Assembly (NCBI GenBank): GCA_024347015.1
Contig: AP024889.1
Location: 1,798,001-1,862,000 of the forward strand
Length of the DNA stretch: 64,000 bases
DNA from: Vibrio pectenicida
Lineage (GTDB): Bacteria; Pseudomonadota; Gammaproteobacteria; Enterobacterales; Vibrionaceae
Direction of reading: 5' to 3'
The notes beneath the pieces were generated by a model, which did not search any database, was not told the origin of the DNA, and was given only the letters and a program-made list of their open reading frames with translations. This document shows positions 8,629 to 17,166 of this stretch, in pieces; the stretch's first letter is position 1, and each line of letters starts with the position of its first letter. Position numbers and translations under genes: made by a program.

Positions 8629-9402
8629 TCACTTATCCACCAGCCCAAATGACCAAACAGAACTGAGCAAGCTACGAAGTTTTACTTTAATGGCCCGCCA
8701 GTGAGTTGTTGGCGTGCAAGGAGCAATATTGACAAGGTGTTGGTATGCACTTTCATCTAAAGTCACCTCACCTCCGTGTGCAAGTAACAAAGTAGTGGGC
8801 GCCATATCGTAAACTCGTTGCAGTGATTGACGGTATTTATTGGGGTGAAAAATAGGGAAAGGCGCGATGAGACGCTGTTTAACTTCAACAATCAAGTCAG
8901 CAACATAGAGAATACCTTGTTGCTTATGATAGACAGATAAATCTCGGTCTGTATGCCCAGGCGTTTCCAATACTACCCAATCTTCAAAGTAAGGGATTGG
9001 CTGTCCATCATTTAAGGTCACATCGGGTTGCAAATATCTCGGATACCAAAGTCTCCTTTTGGGCTTTTTTAACCTTCCTGCAACCCACCTTGCAAGAATC
9101 AAATCAGTGAAATGCATTAGCATTCCATCAAGTCCACCATACCATTGCTTGCTTTTATCTGCCGACACTAAAATACAACCAGTTAAGTCCCTCAGCTTAT
9201 GTGCCGCACCAGCATGATCAGGGTGCATGTGTGTCACGATAACAACTTTTAAGTTAGTAAAAGGCTGCTTAATTACCTCTGTGATATAGTGTTTTATATA
9301 AGGAATATCGGCCCTACTCGCCCCATCAAGTAACAAGAGTTTGCCCGAGTATTCGACAAGATAAATTTTTTGAATATAACCATTAATGGCATGTAACTTC
9401 AT
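8629..9402 (-). CDS. MBL-fold metallohydrolase
   Basis: A 257-residue cytoplasmic protein of the metallo-beta-lactamase fold. The metal-binding motif THMHPDHAG (HxHxDH) is at about 58-66, TPGHTDRDLSVY supplies the next histidine at about 148, YVADLIVE gives the bridging aspartate at about 168, and LLAHGGEV the last histidine. There is no signal peptide. The set of ligands fits a glyoxalase II/RNase Z-type dinuclear centre, not a beta-lactamase with a Cys ligand. The substrate cannot be named. It is a single gene with no obvious partner. Confidence 0.85.
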   Translation of the reverse strand: MKLHAINGYIQKIYLVEYSGKLLLLDGASRADIPYIKHYITEVIKQPFTNLKVVIVTHMHPDHAGAAHKLRDLTGCILVSADKSKQWYGGLDGMLMHFTDLILARWVAGRLKKPKRRLWYPRYLQPDVTLNDGQPIPYFEDWVVLETPGHTDRDLSVYHKQQGILYVADLIVEVKQRLIAPFPIFHPNKYRQSLQRVYDMAPTTLLLAHGGEVTLDESAYQHLVNIAPCTPTTHWRAIKVKLRSLLSSVWSFGLVDK

Positions 9403-9502
9403 TTTATTAACACGATGATAACAAATATCAATCTATTCAATTTAGCAACCCGTGCTTAATTGAGAAGCTTGTAAGGCCCATATCGTGAAGTCAGACCAGT
9501 TA

Positions 9503-10390
9503 TTACTTACGGTACTTAGAGACTTTAAAACTGAATAATCGCCCGTCGGTCCGATAAAAGATCAACGAGAGCAAGATAAGGCCACAGCCTAATAATTTAT
9601 TGATAGATAATTGTTCACCATACCAAAGAATACTCAGTATAACGGTCCAGATCGGTTCAAGTAACATAATCAGCGCGGCATTCGCTGGATTACAGTGCTT
9701 TTGACCAAGTGTTTGCATAACATAACGGAGGCTGGTTGCAAGTATTGCACTTGCTGCAAACCATCCCCAAATATTAATATCAACATTTTTAGGCATTGTC
9801 TCCACACAAGCCGATACCAGCAAAGCAATAACCCCAGTAGCAAATAGTTGTATACACGTCAGCATGAGTACTGGAAGTTTTTGAACCAAGCGACTGTTAA
9901 CATTAAAATGTAAAGCCAATAAACAGGCATTAGTTAAGAACCAAAGCTGCCCGGGTGAACTCTTCCATCCACCTTGTAAAGATAAAAATGCCAGCCCTGA
10001 AACAGCAATTGGCATAGAAATCCAGAATGCTCGTTTGGGTCGTTCTTTGTATATTGCCCACGCAACAATCGGCACGATTATCATCGACAAGCTTACGATA
10101 AATGCTCCCTCACCAAGAGTAGCGCTTACAGTAATCGCGTGGATCCAAGCTAGCAGCGCAGCTGCCAATATACTGCCCGCACCTAGCGCGTGTAAAACTT
10201 GTCTCGCAGTAAATTGTAATAGTGACTTGTAGCAAAATGGTAACAGACAAACAGACGCAACTAAAAACCTGAGTCCAACAAAACCAAATGGCGGCAAACC
10301 TTGAATTGTCTGCTTAGAAAAAATCCACCCTAAGCCCGCTAATGCAGTCGTCACCACTAAAATCCAAATCGCTTTATTCTCTGCGTTCAA
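9503..10390 (-). CDS. DMT/EamA-family permease
   Basis: A 295-residue inner-membrane protein with about ten hydrophobic segments and two EamA repeats (first half with GWIFSKQTIQGLPPFGFVGLRF, second half with PANAALIMLLEPIWTVILSI). The EP motif near the end of the second repeat is characteristic of drug/metabolite transporters. The frame starts with TTG at 10388-10390, with a weak GAG upstream; no better upstream ATG was found. Substrate is unknown; relatives export amino acids or metabolites. Confidence 0.88.
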   Translation of the reverse strand: MNAENKAIWILVVTTALAGLGWIFSKQTIQGLPPFGFVGLRFLVASVCLLPFCYKSLLQFTARQVLHALGAGSILAAALLAWIHAITVSATLGEGAFIVSLSMIIVPIVAWAIYKERPKRAFWISMPIAVSGLAFLSLQGGWKSSPGQLWFLTNACLLALHFNVNSRLVQKLPVLMLTCIQLFATGVIALLVSACVETMPKNVDINIWGWFAASAILATSLRYVMQTLGQKHCNPANAALIMLLEPIWTVILSILWYGEQLSINKLLGCGLILLSLIFYRTDGRLFSFKVSKYRK

Positions 10391-10505
10391 TATCTCTACT
10401 CTTTGACAGCTAATCTGCTAAATTATGATTTCTGATAGTGTCAGATTTGGCTTGTAATTGCGATGAAAAAGCCTGATTTGAATGTGATTGAATAAAGGTA
10501 TATTA

Positions 10506-11213
10506 ATGAAGATTATTGGTCATCGTGGTGCAGCAGGTAATTACCCTGAAAACACCAGAGTAAGTATAGAAGCAGCGGCTAAACTGGGAGTTGAGTGGGT
10601 CGAGGTCGATGTACAACCCACCAAAGACAATATTCTTGTTATTTGTCATGATCATACCATTGATCGATGCAGTAACGGCTCTGGACGCATTGATGAAAAA
10701 ACACTAGAAGAACTCCGTCAATTTAACTTTGCTGCCAAATTTTGTGATAAAACCTATACACAATCCATTATGACACTTTCCGAGCTACTATCGCTGGCTA
10801 GTGATTTAAACCTAAAACTCAATTTGGAATTAAAAGTCGACCAACATGACAAAACCCACGTGGCTCAGCTCTTAAAACGTGATCTACAATCTTCTCAACT
10901 CAGCTGTCAGTCAATCCTGCTCTCCAGTTTTGACCACGACACTTTACTTGAGTTACATGCCGTATTACCCAACTATCGAATTGCTGTACTGACTGAAAAA
11001 CTAAGCCCAAAAGATACCCAATTGCTACAAACAATTTCGGCATTTGGCTGTAATCTTAATTACAAGTTTGCAAGCCAAAGGGATGTTAGTCTTCTTCAAA
11101 AACAAGGTTTTCAAGTCTGGTGTTATACTGTTAATCAACCTTCAGACATCCAGCACCTTGACTATTTGGATGGAATTTTCAGTGATTTTCCCGCACGTTT
11201 TTTAGAGCAATAG
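10506..11213 (+). CDS. Glycerophosphodiester phosphodiesterase
   Basis: A 235-residue cytoplasmic enzyme of the GDPD family, which hydrolyses glycerophosphodiesters to glycerol-3-phosphate and an alcohol. Visible motifs are IIGHRGAAGNYPENT at the N terminus, EWVEVDVQPTKD (metal-binding Glu and Asp) and CHDHTIDRCSNG (catalytic His). NLELKV supplies a further metal ligand. The C terminus has VWCYTVNQPSD and GIFSDFP, as in UgpQ. The frame extends to a TTG at 10488, but the ATG at 10506 is preceded by AAAGGTA and begins directly at the conserved domain. Confidence 0.92.
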   Translation: MKIIGHRGAAGNYPENTRVSIEAAAKLGVEWVEVDVQPTKDNILVICHDHTIDRCSNGSGRIDEKTLEELRQFNFAAKFCDKTYTQSIMTLSELLSLASDLNLKLNLELKVDQHDKTHVAQLLKRDLQSSQLSCQSILLSSFDHDTLLELHAVLPNYRIAVLTEKLSPKDTQLLQTISAFGCNLNYKFASQRDVSLLQKQGFQVWCYTVNQPSDIQHLDYLDGIFSDFPARFLEQ

Positions 11214-11425
11214 GTAAAGTCATGATTCGTTTGTGACTTCCTCATCAGTTAACACAGTATAAAGCACTGTGTAAGATAACATTATCGCTGATTCTTTTTA
11301 TTATCTTCCCATCATAACAATATGGTTATTATAAATGGTTGATTTAGTTATTTTTATGACACCTTTTGGATAGAGCATAATCAATATCATGAGGTTTTTC
11401 TTGATCAGTGTAAATAAAACAACTA

Positions 11426-11441
11426 CTGTACATACATACAG
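11426..11441 (+). promoter_or_regulatory. LexA (SOS) box of sulA
   Basis: CTGTACATACATACAG has the CTG-N10-CAG frame and alternating TA core of the gammaproteobacterial LexA operator. A TTGATC hexamer at 11401-11406 and TACTGT at 11424-11429 are spaced 17 bp, so the box overlaps the -10. This layout closely resembles the E. coli sulA promoter. Confidence 0.9.
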
Positions 11442-11463
11442 CATGCATGTGAGGACAGTATTT

Positions 11464-11838
11464 ATGTTTCATTTACACACAGCCAATATCTTGGCTACTA
11501 CTCATTTTCATTGGCAAAACCAGAAAGAATCTATTAAACGGTTAGCTGGGCTATCTAGCCAAAGACAATGGATCTTGTTTACTTCTGAATGCCCCAGACC
11601 AAGCCTAGAATTATTCATGGCTTATAAGGTTAGCTGTAACAATATTATCCAGATGAAGCCTTCAAAGACTTTGTGTGAACGTGACATTGTTGAAAAAGCG
11701 ATCAAATCACGTAATGCAAGTGCCATTGTCGCTTCTAATAAAGTCAGCCGATTTGATCAAAACGTACTGCGTCATTTAGCTGTTGAGTATCATTGTGAAG
11801 TCTTATTCATTGAAAAAGAAACTGACCACTATCACTAA
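11464..11838 (+). CDS. sulA: SulA-like SOS cell-division inhibitor
   Basis: A 124-residue cytoplasmic protein. The segment from QNQKESIKRLAGLSSQR through WILFTSECPRPSLELF to NIIQMKPSK and VEKAIKSRNASAIVAS follows the SulA pattern (FtsZ-binding inhibitor of septation), and the end DHYH recalls the Lon-recognised YH end of E. coli SulA. The frame is open from 11389, but the LexA operator lies inside that extension. The start is therefore the ATG at 11464, preceded by GAGG. It is expected to be induced by DNA damage. Family assignment is by pattern, supported by the operator. Confidence 0.85.
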   Translation: MFHLHTANILATTHFHWQNQKESIKRLAGLSSQRQWILFTSECPRPSLELFMAYKVSCNNIIQMKPSKTLCERDIVEKAIKSRNASAIVASNKVSRFDQNVLRHLAVEYHCEVLFIEKETDHYH

Positions 11839-11889
11839 GTTCTGCAACCTATCCAGTTCTTAACGCTCCTGCTAATATTTGCCCTTGCA

Positions 11890-11905
11890 ATGCAAACGTT
11901 TGCTT
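11890..11905 (+). promoter_or_regulatory. PurR box upstream of purC
   Basis: ATGCAAACGTTTGCTT matches every fixed position of the PurR consensus ANGCAANCGNTTNCNT. It lies about 25 bp upstream of an extended -10 (TGGTATGAT, 11929-11937), so a bound repressor would cover the -35 region. Purine-dependent repression of purC is inferred. Confidence 0.88.
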
Positions 11906-11928
11906 TTTGTGGCAGCTTGCATTTTTTC

Positions 11929-11937
11929 TGGTATGAT
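11929..11937 (+). promoter_or_regulatory. Extended -10 element of purC
   Basis: TGGTATGAT fits the extended -10 pattern TGnTATAAT. No good -35 exists at 17 bp, which is usual for extended -10 promoters. The element sits 66 bp before the chosen purC start. Confidence 0.55.
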
Positions 11938-12002
11938 TCAATCCCAAAAGGTTGTATCTATTATTACGGCCTCAGGTTTCTGACTCAGATAGGATTATCC
12001 AG

Positions 12003-13106
12003 ATGACGCTTGCTGATCAAGTTCTTGCTATAAATGATGACCTCCCAATTCGTACTAATCAACCAGTGCACAACGGTAAAGTTCGGTCCGTATACTGGTT
12101 AACAGAACAAGACAGCCGCCGCCTGATTGAAGAGAAAGATTATGATGTCGCACCTGATGCCCCGCTTGCTATCATGGTGATCAGCGACCGCATTTCTGCA
12201 TTTGACTGCATTTGGCACGGACAAGAAGGTTTAAAAGGTATACCGGGCAAAGGTGCAGCACTTAATGCTATATCAAATCACTGGTTTAGTTTGTTTAAAC
12301 AAAATAACCTTGCCGACAGCCACATACTAGATATCCCTCATCCGCTAGTGTGGATCGTTCAAAAAGCTAAGCCCATTAAGATTGAAGCTATTTGTCGTCA
12401 ATACATTACCGGATCAATGTGGCGCGCATATGAGAAAGGCGAACGTCATTTCTGTGGGATAGAGTTGCCAGAGGGGCTGAAAAAAGATACCCGCCTACCT
12501 GAACTACTGATGACACCTTCAACTAAGGGGATCCTGAAAAACATCCCAGGAGTACCAGAAGCTGACGATGTAAATATTACTAGGCAAAACATCGAAGATA
12601 ACTTTGCTGCGTTCAACTTCTCTAGTATTAGCGATATTAGACTCTATGAAAAGCTACTCAGTGAAGGGTTTAACGTGATCAACCAAGCTCTTGCGGAAGT
12701 TAACCAAATCTTCGTTGATACCAAGTTTGAATTTGGTTATGTTCAAGATGCGTCAGGTAATGAGAAACTCATTTACATGGATGAAGTTGGTACTCCTGAT
12801 TCATCACGTATCTGGGATGAATACGAGTATCAAAATGGTCATATTGTTGAAAACTCCAAAGAAGATTTCCGTCAATTTCTACTAAACTACTTCCCTGACC
12901 CAGACATTTTGCTCAACAAAGAACGAATGACTGAGAGAGAAGCTCTAGCAAGAAATAACGAACTACCATCTGAAGCCCTGATGAATATCTCTAAAACTTA
13001 TATTAATATTGCAGAAAAAATAACCGGCAAAGCCATTTCTTTATCTAACAATCCAAAGCAAGAAATTATTAATATACTAAGCAACGCATACGGACTAATA
13101 GACTAA
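12003..13106 (+). CDS. purC: Phosphoribosylaminoimidazole-succinocarboxamide synthase (SAICAR synthase)
   Basis: A 367-residue enzyme of purine synthesis that joins CAIR and aspartate using ATP. Conserved segments include [10 protein letters not shown] (nucleotide loop), [35 protein letters not shown] and [13 protein letters not shown]. It is the long form found in Vibrio rather than the short E. coli form of about 237 residues. The frame is open from 11952, but the ATG at 12003 has AGGA upstream and begins the usual [12 protein letters not shown]. Control by PurR is indicated by the box at 11890-11905. Confidence 0.95.
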   Translation: MTLADQVLAINDDLPIRTNQPVHNGKVRSVYWLTEQDSRRLIEEKDYDVAPDAPLAIMVISDRISAFDCIWHGQEGLKGIPGKGAALNAISNHWFSLFKQNNLADSHILDIPHPLVWIVQKAKPIKIEAICRQYITGSMWRAYEKGERHFCGIELPEGLKKDTRLPELLMTPSTKGILKNIPGVPEADDVNITRQNIEDNFAAFNFSSISDIRLYEKLLSEGFNVINQALAEVNQIFVDTKFEFGYVQDASGNEKLIYMDEVGTPDSSRIWDEYEYQNGHIVENSKEDFRQFLLNYFPDPDILLNKERMTEREALARNNELPSEALMNISKTYINIAEKITGKAISLSNNPKQEIINILSNAYGLID

Positions 13107-13146
13107 ATAACCAGTATTAGATTCAAAGTCCGTACTGTGTAGAAAT

Positions 13147-13185
13147 AAAAATTGATGTAGGCTCTAAGGTCTACCTCAATTTTTA
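13147..13185 (+). terminator. Terminator downstream of purC
   Basis: AAAAATTGA pairs with TCAATTTTT and GTAG with CTAC around a ten-base loop, ending in a T-run. It lies 40 bp after the purC stop and before the AraC-type gene. Confidence 0.65.
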
Positions 13186-13278
13186 TAAAAACAATTTTGG
13201 GAATTCGCGGTATTTTCTATAGGGGAGGGTATGTTCAGTAACACAATAAATTCGCAACGGTAAATGGTGTAAGCCAGA

Positions 13279-14004
13279 ATGAATAACCTGACATCACATC
13301 CAATACGTCACACTTCAGGTTCAGAAACAGAGTGGCATCAACACGACACGGCTCAAATGTATTGGATTAACCAAGGCACTGCCACCATAGAAACCCTTGA
13401 CCACCAGTGGACAATGACACCCGCATCCATTGGCTGGATCCCAGCCTGCCTAGAACACAAATCCAACGTAGTTTCTGATATGGAAGCCTTTATCATTTAT
13501 TTGCCAGTTAATGATGTGTACTCACCTACTAGCCAGGCCAAGGTAATCGCGTCTAACGCTCTAATAGCGGCTTTGATTGAACGTATTAAAGGTTTCGATT
13601 TTACACACCTAACCCTGTCGCAGCAGAGATTAATTGACGTATTGATTGATGAAGTCAACGCAGCAAAACCCTGTAACCTCTATCTACCACTACCCAATAA
13701 AAACAACATACGCCGTCTTACTTATTGGTTAATGTCCCACCCAGACGACCCACGCTCACAGAGTCAGTTAGCAGCCGATTTTGCTACCAGTAGCAGAACA
13801 TTAAGTCGAGTGTTTAAAAGTGAAACAGGTATCAATTTTGGATTTTGGCGACAGCAAGCTCGTTTAATTAGTTCGCTCACTATGCTTAGCCAAGGTATGA
13901 GTGTTACATCAACTGCCCTATCGTGCGGTTATAGCAATACCAGCAGTTATATCACTGCATTCAAAGCTCGCTTTGGAATAACACCGAGCAAATATTTTAA
14001 TTAA
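13279..14004 (+). CDS. AraC-family transcriptional regulator with cupin sensor
   Basis: A 241-residue DNA-binding protein. The N-terminal half has a cupin-like fold with EWHQHDTAQMYWI (metal or ligand histidines) and the pocket segment PASIGWIPACLEH. The C-terminal HTH_18 region holds SQLAADFATSSRTLSRVFKS (first helix-turn-helix) and ALSCGYSNTSSYITAFKARFG with TPSKYF, the AraC signature. The gene stands alone between purC and the convergent lipoprotein gene. No target or ligand can be deduced; such proteins often control an adjacent exporter, but none is next to it here. Confidence 0.9.
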   Translation: MNNLTSHPIRHTSGSETEWHQHDTAQMYWINQGTATIETLDHQWTMTPASIGWIPACLEHKSNVVSDMEAFIIYLPVNDVYSPTSQAKVIASNALIAALIERIKGFDFTHLTLSQQRLIDVLIDEVNAAKPCNLYLPLPNKNNIRRLTYWLMSHPDDPRSQSQLAADFATSSRTLSRVFKSETGINFGFWRQQARLISSLTMLSQGMSVTSTALSCGYSNTSSYITAFKARFGITPSKYFN

Positions 14005-14034
14005 TATAAATGTTAAGCATAACAATTTACCACC

Positions 14035-14066
14035 GCAAAAAGGCACGCTCCATGATGGAGTGCGCC
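14035..14066 (-). terminator. Terminator of the lipoprotein gene
   Basis: On the minus strand GGCGCACTCCA and TGGAGCGTGCC form an 11-bp stem with one mismatch around a short loop, followed by TTTTT. It lies 58 bp beyond the stop of the gene at 14124-14780. Confidence 0.75.
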
Positions 14067-14123
14067 CTGCTGTTTATAATGCTTCTTATATTGATATTAA
14101 AGCTTTCGACAACAGACGAAAAT

Positions 14124-14780
14124 CTAGAAATCAAAAGTGGGTGTATTAAAACCAAAGTATTTCAGTTCATCTTCAGATAAGTAGTGTATTCCTTCAGATG
14201 AGGCTGAATACACCGTAAACCAATAAAATTCTTCTGGTTTGTCTAAGTTGATATTCTGGTAATAGTTGATGTATTTTTGGTGTTGGAGGTTATCAACTGA
14301 CACATCCGAACCTTCGACAATATTGCCATCATCATCGCCACTTGCCCACGAATGAACCCCGACTGTAACATCTTGCTCAGTTTTGCGTTCAACACCAGAC
14401 AAAAATAAGTCCGTTCCACCAGACTCCACTTTACCTCCACTTTCAAGCAAAGTGCTTATACCCATCTCATGTACCATTGATGACAAACGTATGTTGGTTT
14501 CATCATCCAATGAACCCGGTATATTTTGCAATCGAAGTAACTTGATATCAGGGTAAAATTCATTCATTGACTGAAATGCTTGATAAGACCCTGAACAAAT
14601 CACTCCATTGACTTTCGCTTGCGATAAGTTTTGATCAACCACAAAAGTTAGTGGCATCACATTACCTTCTCTCGCCTCAATACAATCGGATTGAAACACA
14701 TAAGGCGCACGATATTCAGGGCTAGACTGGCAGCCTGCCATAGCTATCGCAGAAATAAAGACTGGGAATAAAGATTTCAA
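14124..14780 (-). CDS. Lipoprotein with ClpP/COG3904-like domain
   Basis: A 218-residue predicted lipoprotein. The best start is TTG at 14778-14780, preceded by GGAG five bases upstream; it gives a compact lipoprotein signal (KSLFPVFISAIAMAGC) with the lipobox AMAGC. An upstream ATG at 14813 would add 11 residues and has no ribosome-binding site. The segments ICSGSYQAF, ISTLLESGGKVESGGTDLFLSGVER and VTVGVHSWASG follow the order of ClpP/crotonase-like periplasmic proteins of the COG3904 type, where a serine lies before the hydrophobic FLSG strand. Activity is uncertain, since the usual ASACT serine motif is here SGGTD. Confidence 0.7.
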   Translation of the reverse strand: MKSLFPVFISAIAMAGCQSSPEYRAPYVFQSDCIEAREGNVMPLTFVVDQNLSQAKVNGVICSGSYQAFQSMNEFYPDIKLLRLQNIPGSLDDETNIRLSSMVHEMGISTLLESGGKVESGGTDLFLSGVERKTEQDVTVGVHSWASGDDDGNIVEGSDVSVDNLQHQKYINYYQNINLDKPEEFYWFTVYSASSEGIHYLSEDELKYFGFNTPTFDF

Positions 14781-15029
14781 GGTAACTCCACAATGTATAC
14801 TTATTAGGAGCATCTTATTTTTAAAATGATTAGTTTTATATATGGTGCTTGTCAGTAATTGTCATTTTTCTGTTATCAATTTATGGTAAGAACAGATTTA
14901 ATTAATGATCGGCACTAATCTCCACTCCCTTGGTGTAATATCTCGCAACCAGACTAAGTAATTTTACTTTTGTATTATATTCATTACACCCTGGTAAATA
15001 AAATCATCCGTTTTACTTACATTTTTCGT

Positions 15030-16226
15030 TCAAACGATATTTGCTAATCGATCGTTTACCAATTGAATCCAGTAGCTCGTCCCAAACTTCAAGATACGGT
15101 CATTGAAATCGTATCTAGGGTTATGTAAAGCGCAGCCACCAATCGATTCGATACCATTACCAAGCAACACATAACAACCCGGCCTAACTCGTAACATACT
15201 GGAGAAATCCTCTGAAATCGTTAGCGGATCACAGGCATCATTGACCTTATCTTCTCCAAGTACCTGCTTGGCAGCTTCAACAGCATAATGAGTTTGTTGA
15301 ACACTATTGATGGTCGGGTAAAAGGTATTAGTGAATTCAAAGACATAAGTAGCGCCTGCAGCTTGGCAAATACCCGCAACAATTCGCTCCATACTCTGCT
15401 TAATTTGGTCTAGAGTGACTTCCGTGAAGCTGCGACAGTCACCCTTAATAACAACTTGAGTCGGGATAACATTGACAGTTCCATCGGTAATAAATTCAGT
15501 TGCAGATACAACCGCTGTATCATAAATAGCACTTAAATTTCGGGAAACGATCGTCTGTATGCCAAGGATCACCTGAGAACCAACCACCAGCGGATCAACA
15601 CCTTGATGTGGCAGAGCTGCATGACCGCCCACACCATGAATGGTGATTTCAAAACTGCTCTCACTGGCCATAAAAGAACCGGGGCGCACCATCAATTCTC
15701 CTTCCGCTAAACCGAGAAAGTTGTGAACACCATACACTTCATCAATTGAGAAACACTCAAATAGCCCATCATCTATCATCGCTTGAGCACCACACCCATG
15801 CTCTTCATCTGGTTGAAAAATGAAATAGACAGTCCCGTCAAAGGTTTGGTGTTTAGCTAAATAACTTGCCGCACCAAGCAACATTGCCGAATGACCATCA
15901 TGTCCACAGGCATGCATCTTTCCATCATATTGCGAGCAGTGGGCAAAGTTGTTCTGCTCATGAATGTGTAACGCATCCATATCAGCCCTAAGGCCAATAC
16001 TCGCGTCCCCGTAACCAGAACGGAGTATGCCGACTAACCCAGTTTTGCCAATATTACGTACCACATCGATACCAAAACTTTCTAACTTACTAGCGATGTA
16101 ATCTGAGGTCAGATTGACATCAAAGCCACACTCTGGGAAACGATGTAAATGTTGACGCCACTCCGTCATATCTTGAATAAGCTGAGAGCTAAGTTGATCC
16201 GGTTGTATCGAGAAAGTAGATGACAT
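15030..16226 (-). CDS. M20-family amidohydrolase
   Basis: A 398-residue cytoplasmic metallohydrolase of the M20D/hippurate hydrolase type, which removes acyl groups from amino acids. Visible are WRQHLHRFPECGF at the N terminus, MHACGHDGHSAM (metal ligands Cys/His), FQPDEEHGCGA (catalytic and metal glutamates), YGVHNF and the dimerisation domain with GVGGHAALPHQGVDPL. LHNPRYDFND near the end supplies the last histidine. The ATG is preceded by AGGA. It is divergent from the Lrp-type gene and close to dpaL, so it probably belongs to the same amino-acid catabolic module. Confidence 0.92.
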   Translation of the reverse strand: MSSTFSIQPDQLSSQLIQDMTEWRQHLHRFPECGFDVNLTSDYIASKLESFGIDVVRNIGKTGLVGILRSGYGDASIGLRADMDALHIHEQNNFAHCSQYDGKMHACGHDGHSAMLLGAASYLAKHQTFDGTVYFIFQPDEEHGCGAQAMIDDGLFECFSIDEVYGVHNFLGLAEGELMVRPGSFMASESSFEITIHGVGGHAALPHQGVDPLVVGSQVILGIQTIVSRNLSAIYDTAVVSATEFITDGTVNVIPTQVVIKGDCRSFTEVTLDQIKQSMERIVAGICQAAGATYVFEFTNTFYPTINSVQQTHYAVEAAKQVLGEDKVNDACDPLTISEDFSSMLRVRPGCYVLLGNGIESIGGCALHNPRYDFNDRILKFGTSYWIQLVNDRLANIV

Positions 16227-16602
16227 AATAGCTATTCCTAAAAATTAAATATTTGGTATTGCTTTACAACTCGAACCTAAAGATAACGATCACCTGAATA
16301 TACTATGCTCACCGATCCCTTAAGTTCATTAAATGTTGTTGAACTGTAGAGAGCAGATTGCCACCCCCACAAATTAACTCTTTACATTTTTTTTACAAGA
16401 TTAATAATGCCTCGATAAGTTTAAGGATTTTCATTAAATAACAACCACATTGTGTGGAAATTCCGCATTTTATTACGTTATAGTGATTTTTTATTCTTAG
16501 CATCAGACCTCTCATTGATAAGAGAAAAATACCTTATCTTGGTCACACCATGACTTCAAAGAGAGCAACAAGTAACTTATAAATAGATATGGGAAAACAG
16601 GT
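16227..16602. promoter_or_regulatory. Divergent promoter region of M20 hydrolase and Lrp-type regulator
   Basis: A 376-bp region without a gene. On the plus strand TATAGT (16479-16484) is a candidate -10 for the regulator. The 15-bp dyad at 16453-16467 would overlap its -35. The region is AT-rich, with no further structure that I can support. Confidence 0.55.
16453..16467. promoter_or_regulatory. Candidate Lrp/AsnC-type operator
   Basis: TGTGGAAATTCCGCA is a 15-bp dyad with one mismatched pair and an AT centre, the size and form of Lrp/AsnC operators. It lies over the -35 of the candidate promoter for the Lrp-type gene, consistent with autoregulation. A related half-site, TGCGGAAATT, occurs at 18483-18492 upstream of dpaL. 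Confidence 0.5.
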
Positions 16603-17094
16603 ATGACACAACAATCTGAAATGCTGATCGATAGCTTTGATAGAAATATCCTCAACATCGTTCAGAACTCAAATCGAGCGACCTCGGACAACATCGCGGA
16701 AAAAGTCGGGCTTTCACCCGCAGCTGTTCAACGCCGTTTAAAACGAATGCGCTCACATGGAGTGATACAAGCAGATGTCTCGATCATCAACCCAAAAGCA
16801 GTTGGTCAGGCGATGACTTTCATCGTGCAAGTAACACTAGAGCGCGAGCGTGTTGACTTGATGCATAACTTCAAAAAAGAGATGAGTGCTAATCGTTCAG
16901 TACAACAATGTTATTACGTAACGGGTAGCTCTGATTTTATTTTGATAGTTACAGCTGCAGACATGGAAGGGTACGATAATTTTACTCGTGAGGCTTTCTT
17001 CGATAACGCGAATATCAAGAGTTTTCAAACTAATGTGGTGATGGATAACGTTAAAGTCGGCTTGACAATTCCTCTTGATGATCAGCGTGGTTAA
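16603..17094 (+). CDS. Lrp/AsnC-family transcriptional regulator
   Basis: A 163-residue regulator. The N-terminal winged helix-turn-helix (about 10-60) contains DSFDRNILNIVQNSNRATS and KVGLSPAAVQRRLKRM. The C-terminal RAM effector domain (about 75-150) has VTLERERVDLM and CYYVTGSSDFILIVTA, with the GSSDF glycine typical of the amino-acid binding region. It lies between the divergent M20 hydrolase gene and the convergent dpaL, so it probably controls one or both in response to an amino acid. Confidence 0.93.
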   Translation: MTQQSEMLIDSFDRNILNIVQNSNRATSDNIAEKVGLSPAAVQRRLKRMRSHGVIQADVSIINPKAVGQAMTFIVQVTLERERVDLMHNFKKEMSANRSVQQCYYVTGSSDFILIVTAADMEGYDNFTREAFFDNANIKSFQTNVVMDNVKVGLTIPLDDQRG

Positions 17095-17166
17095 CAATAA
17101 TAAAAAGGAAATACGGTATGATACCACCTCGTATAAAGCAGCATCTATACCGTCAACTTAGTGTAA

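Noticed and set aside
8629..9402. This MBL-fold gene as a beta-lactamase
   Set aside because: It lacks a signal peptide and the Cys ligand; its HxHxDH set fits other MBL hydrolases.
11252..11272. Stem ACACAGT/ACTGTGT after the glycerophosphodiesterase gene as a terminator
   Set aside because: No T-run follows on either strand.
17120..17160. ACGGTAT/ATACCGT inverted repeat between lrp and dpaL as a terminator
   Set aside because: The loop is over 20 bases and there is no T-run.
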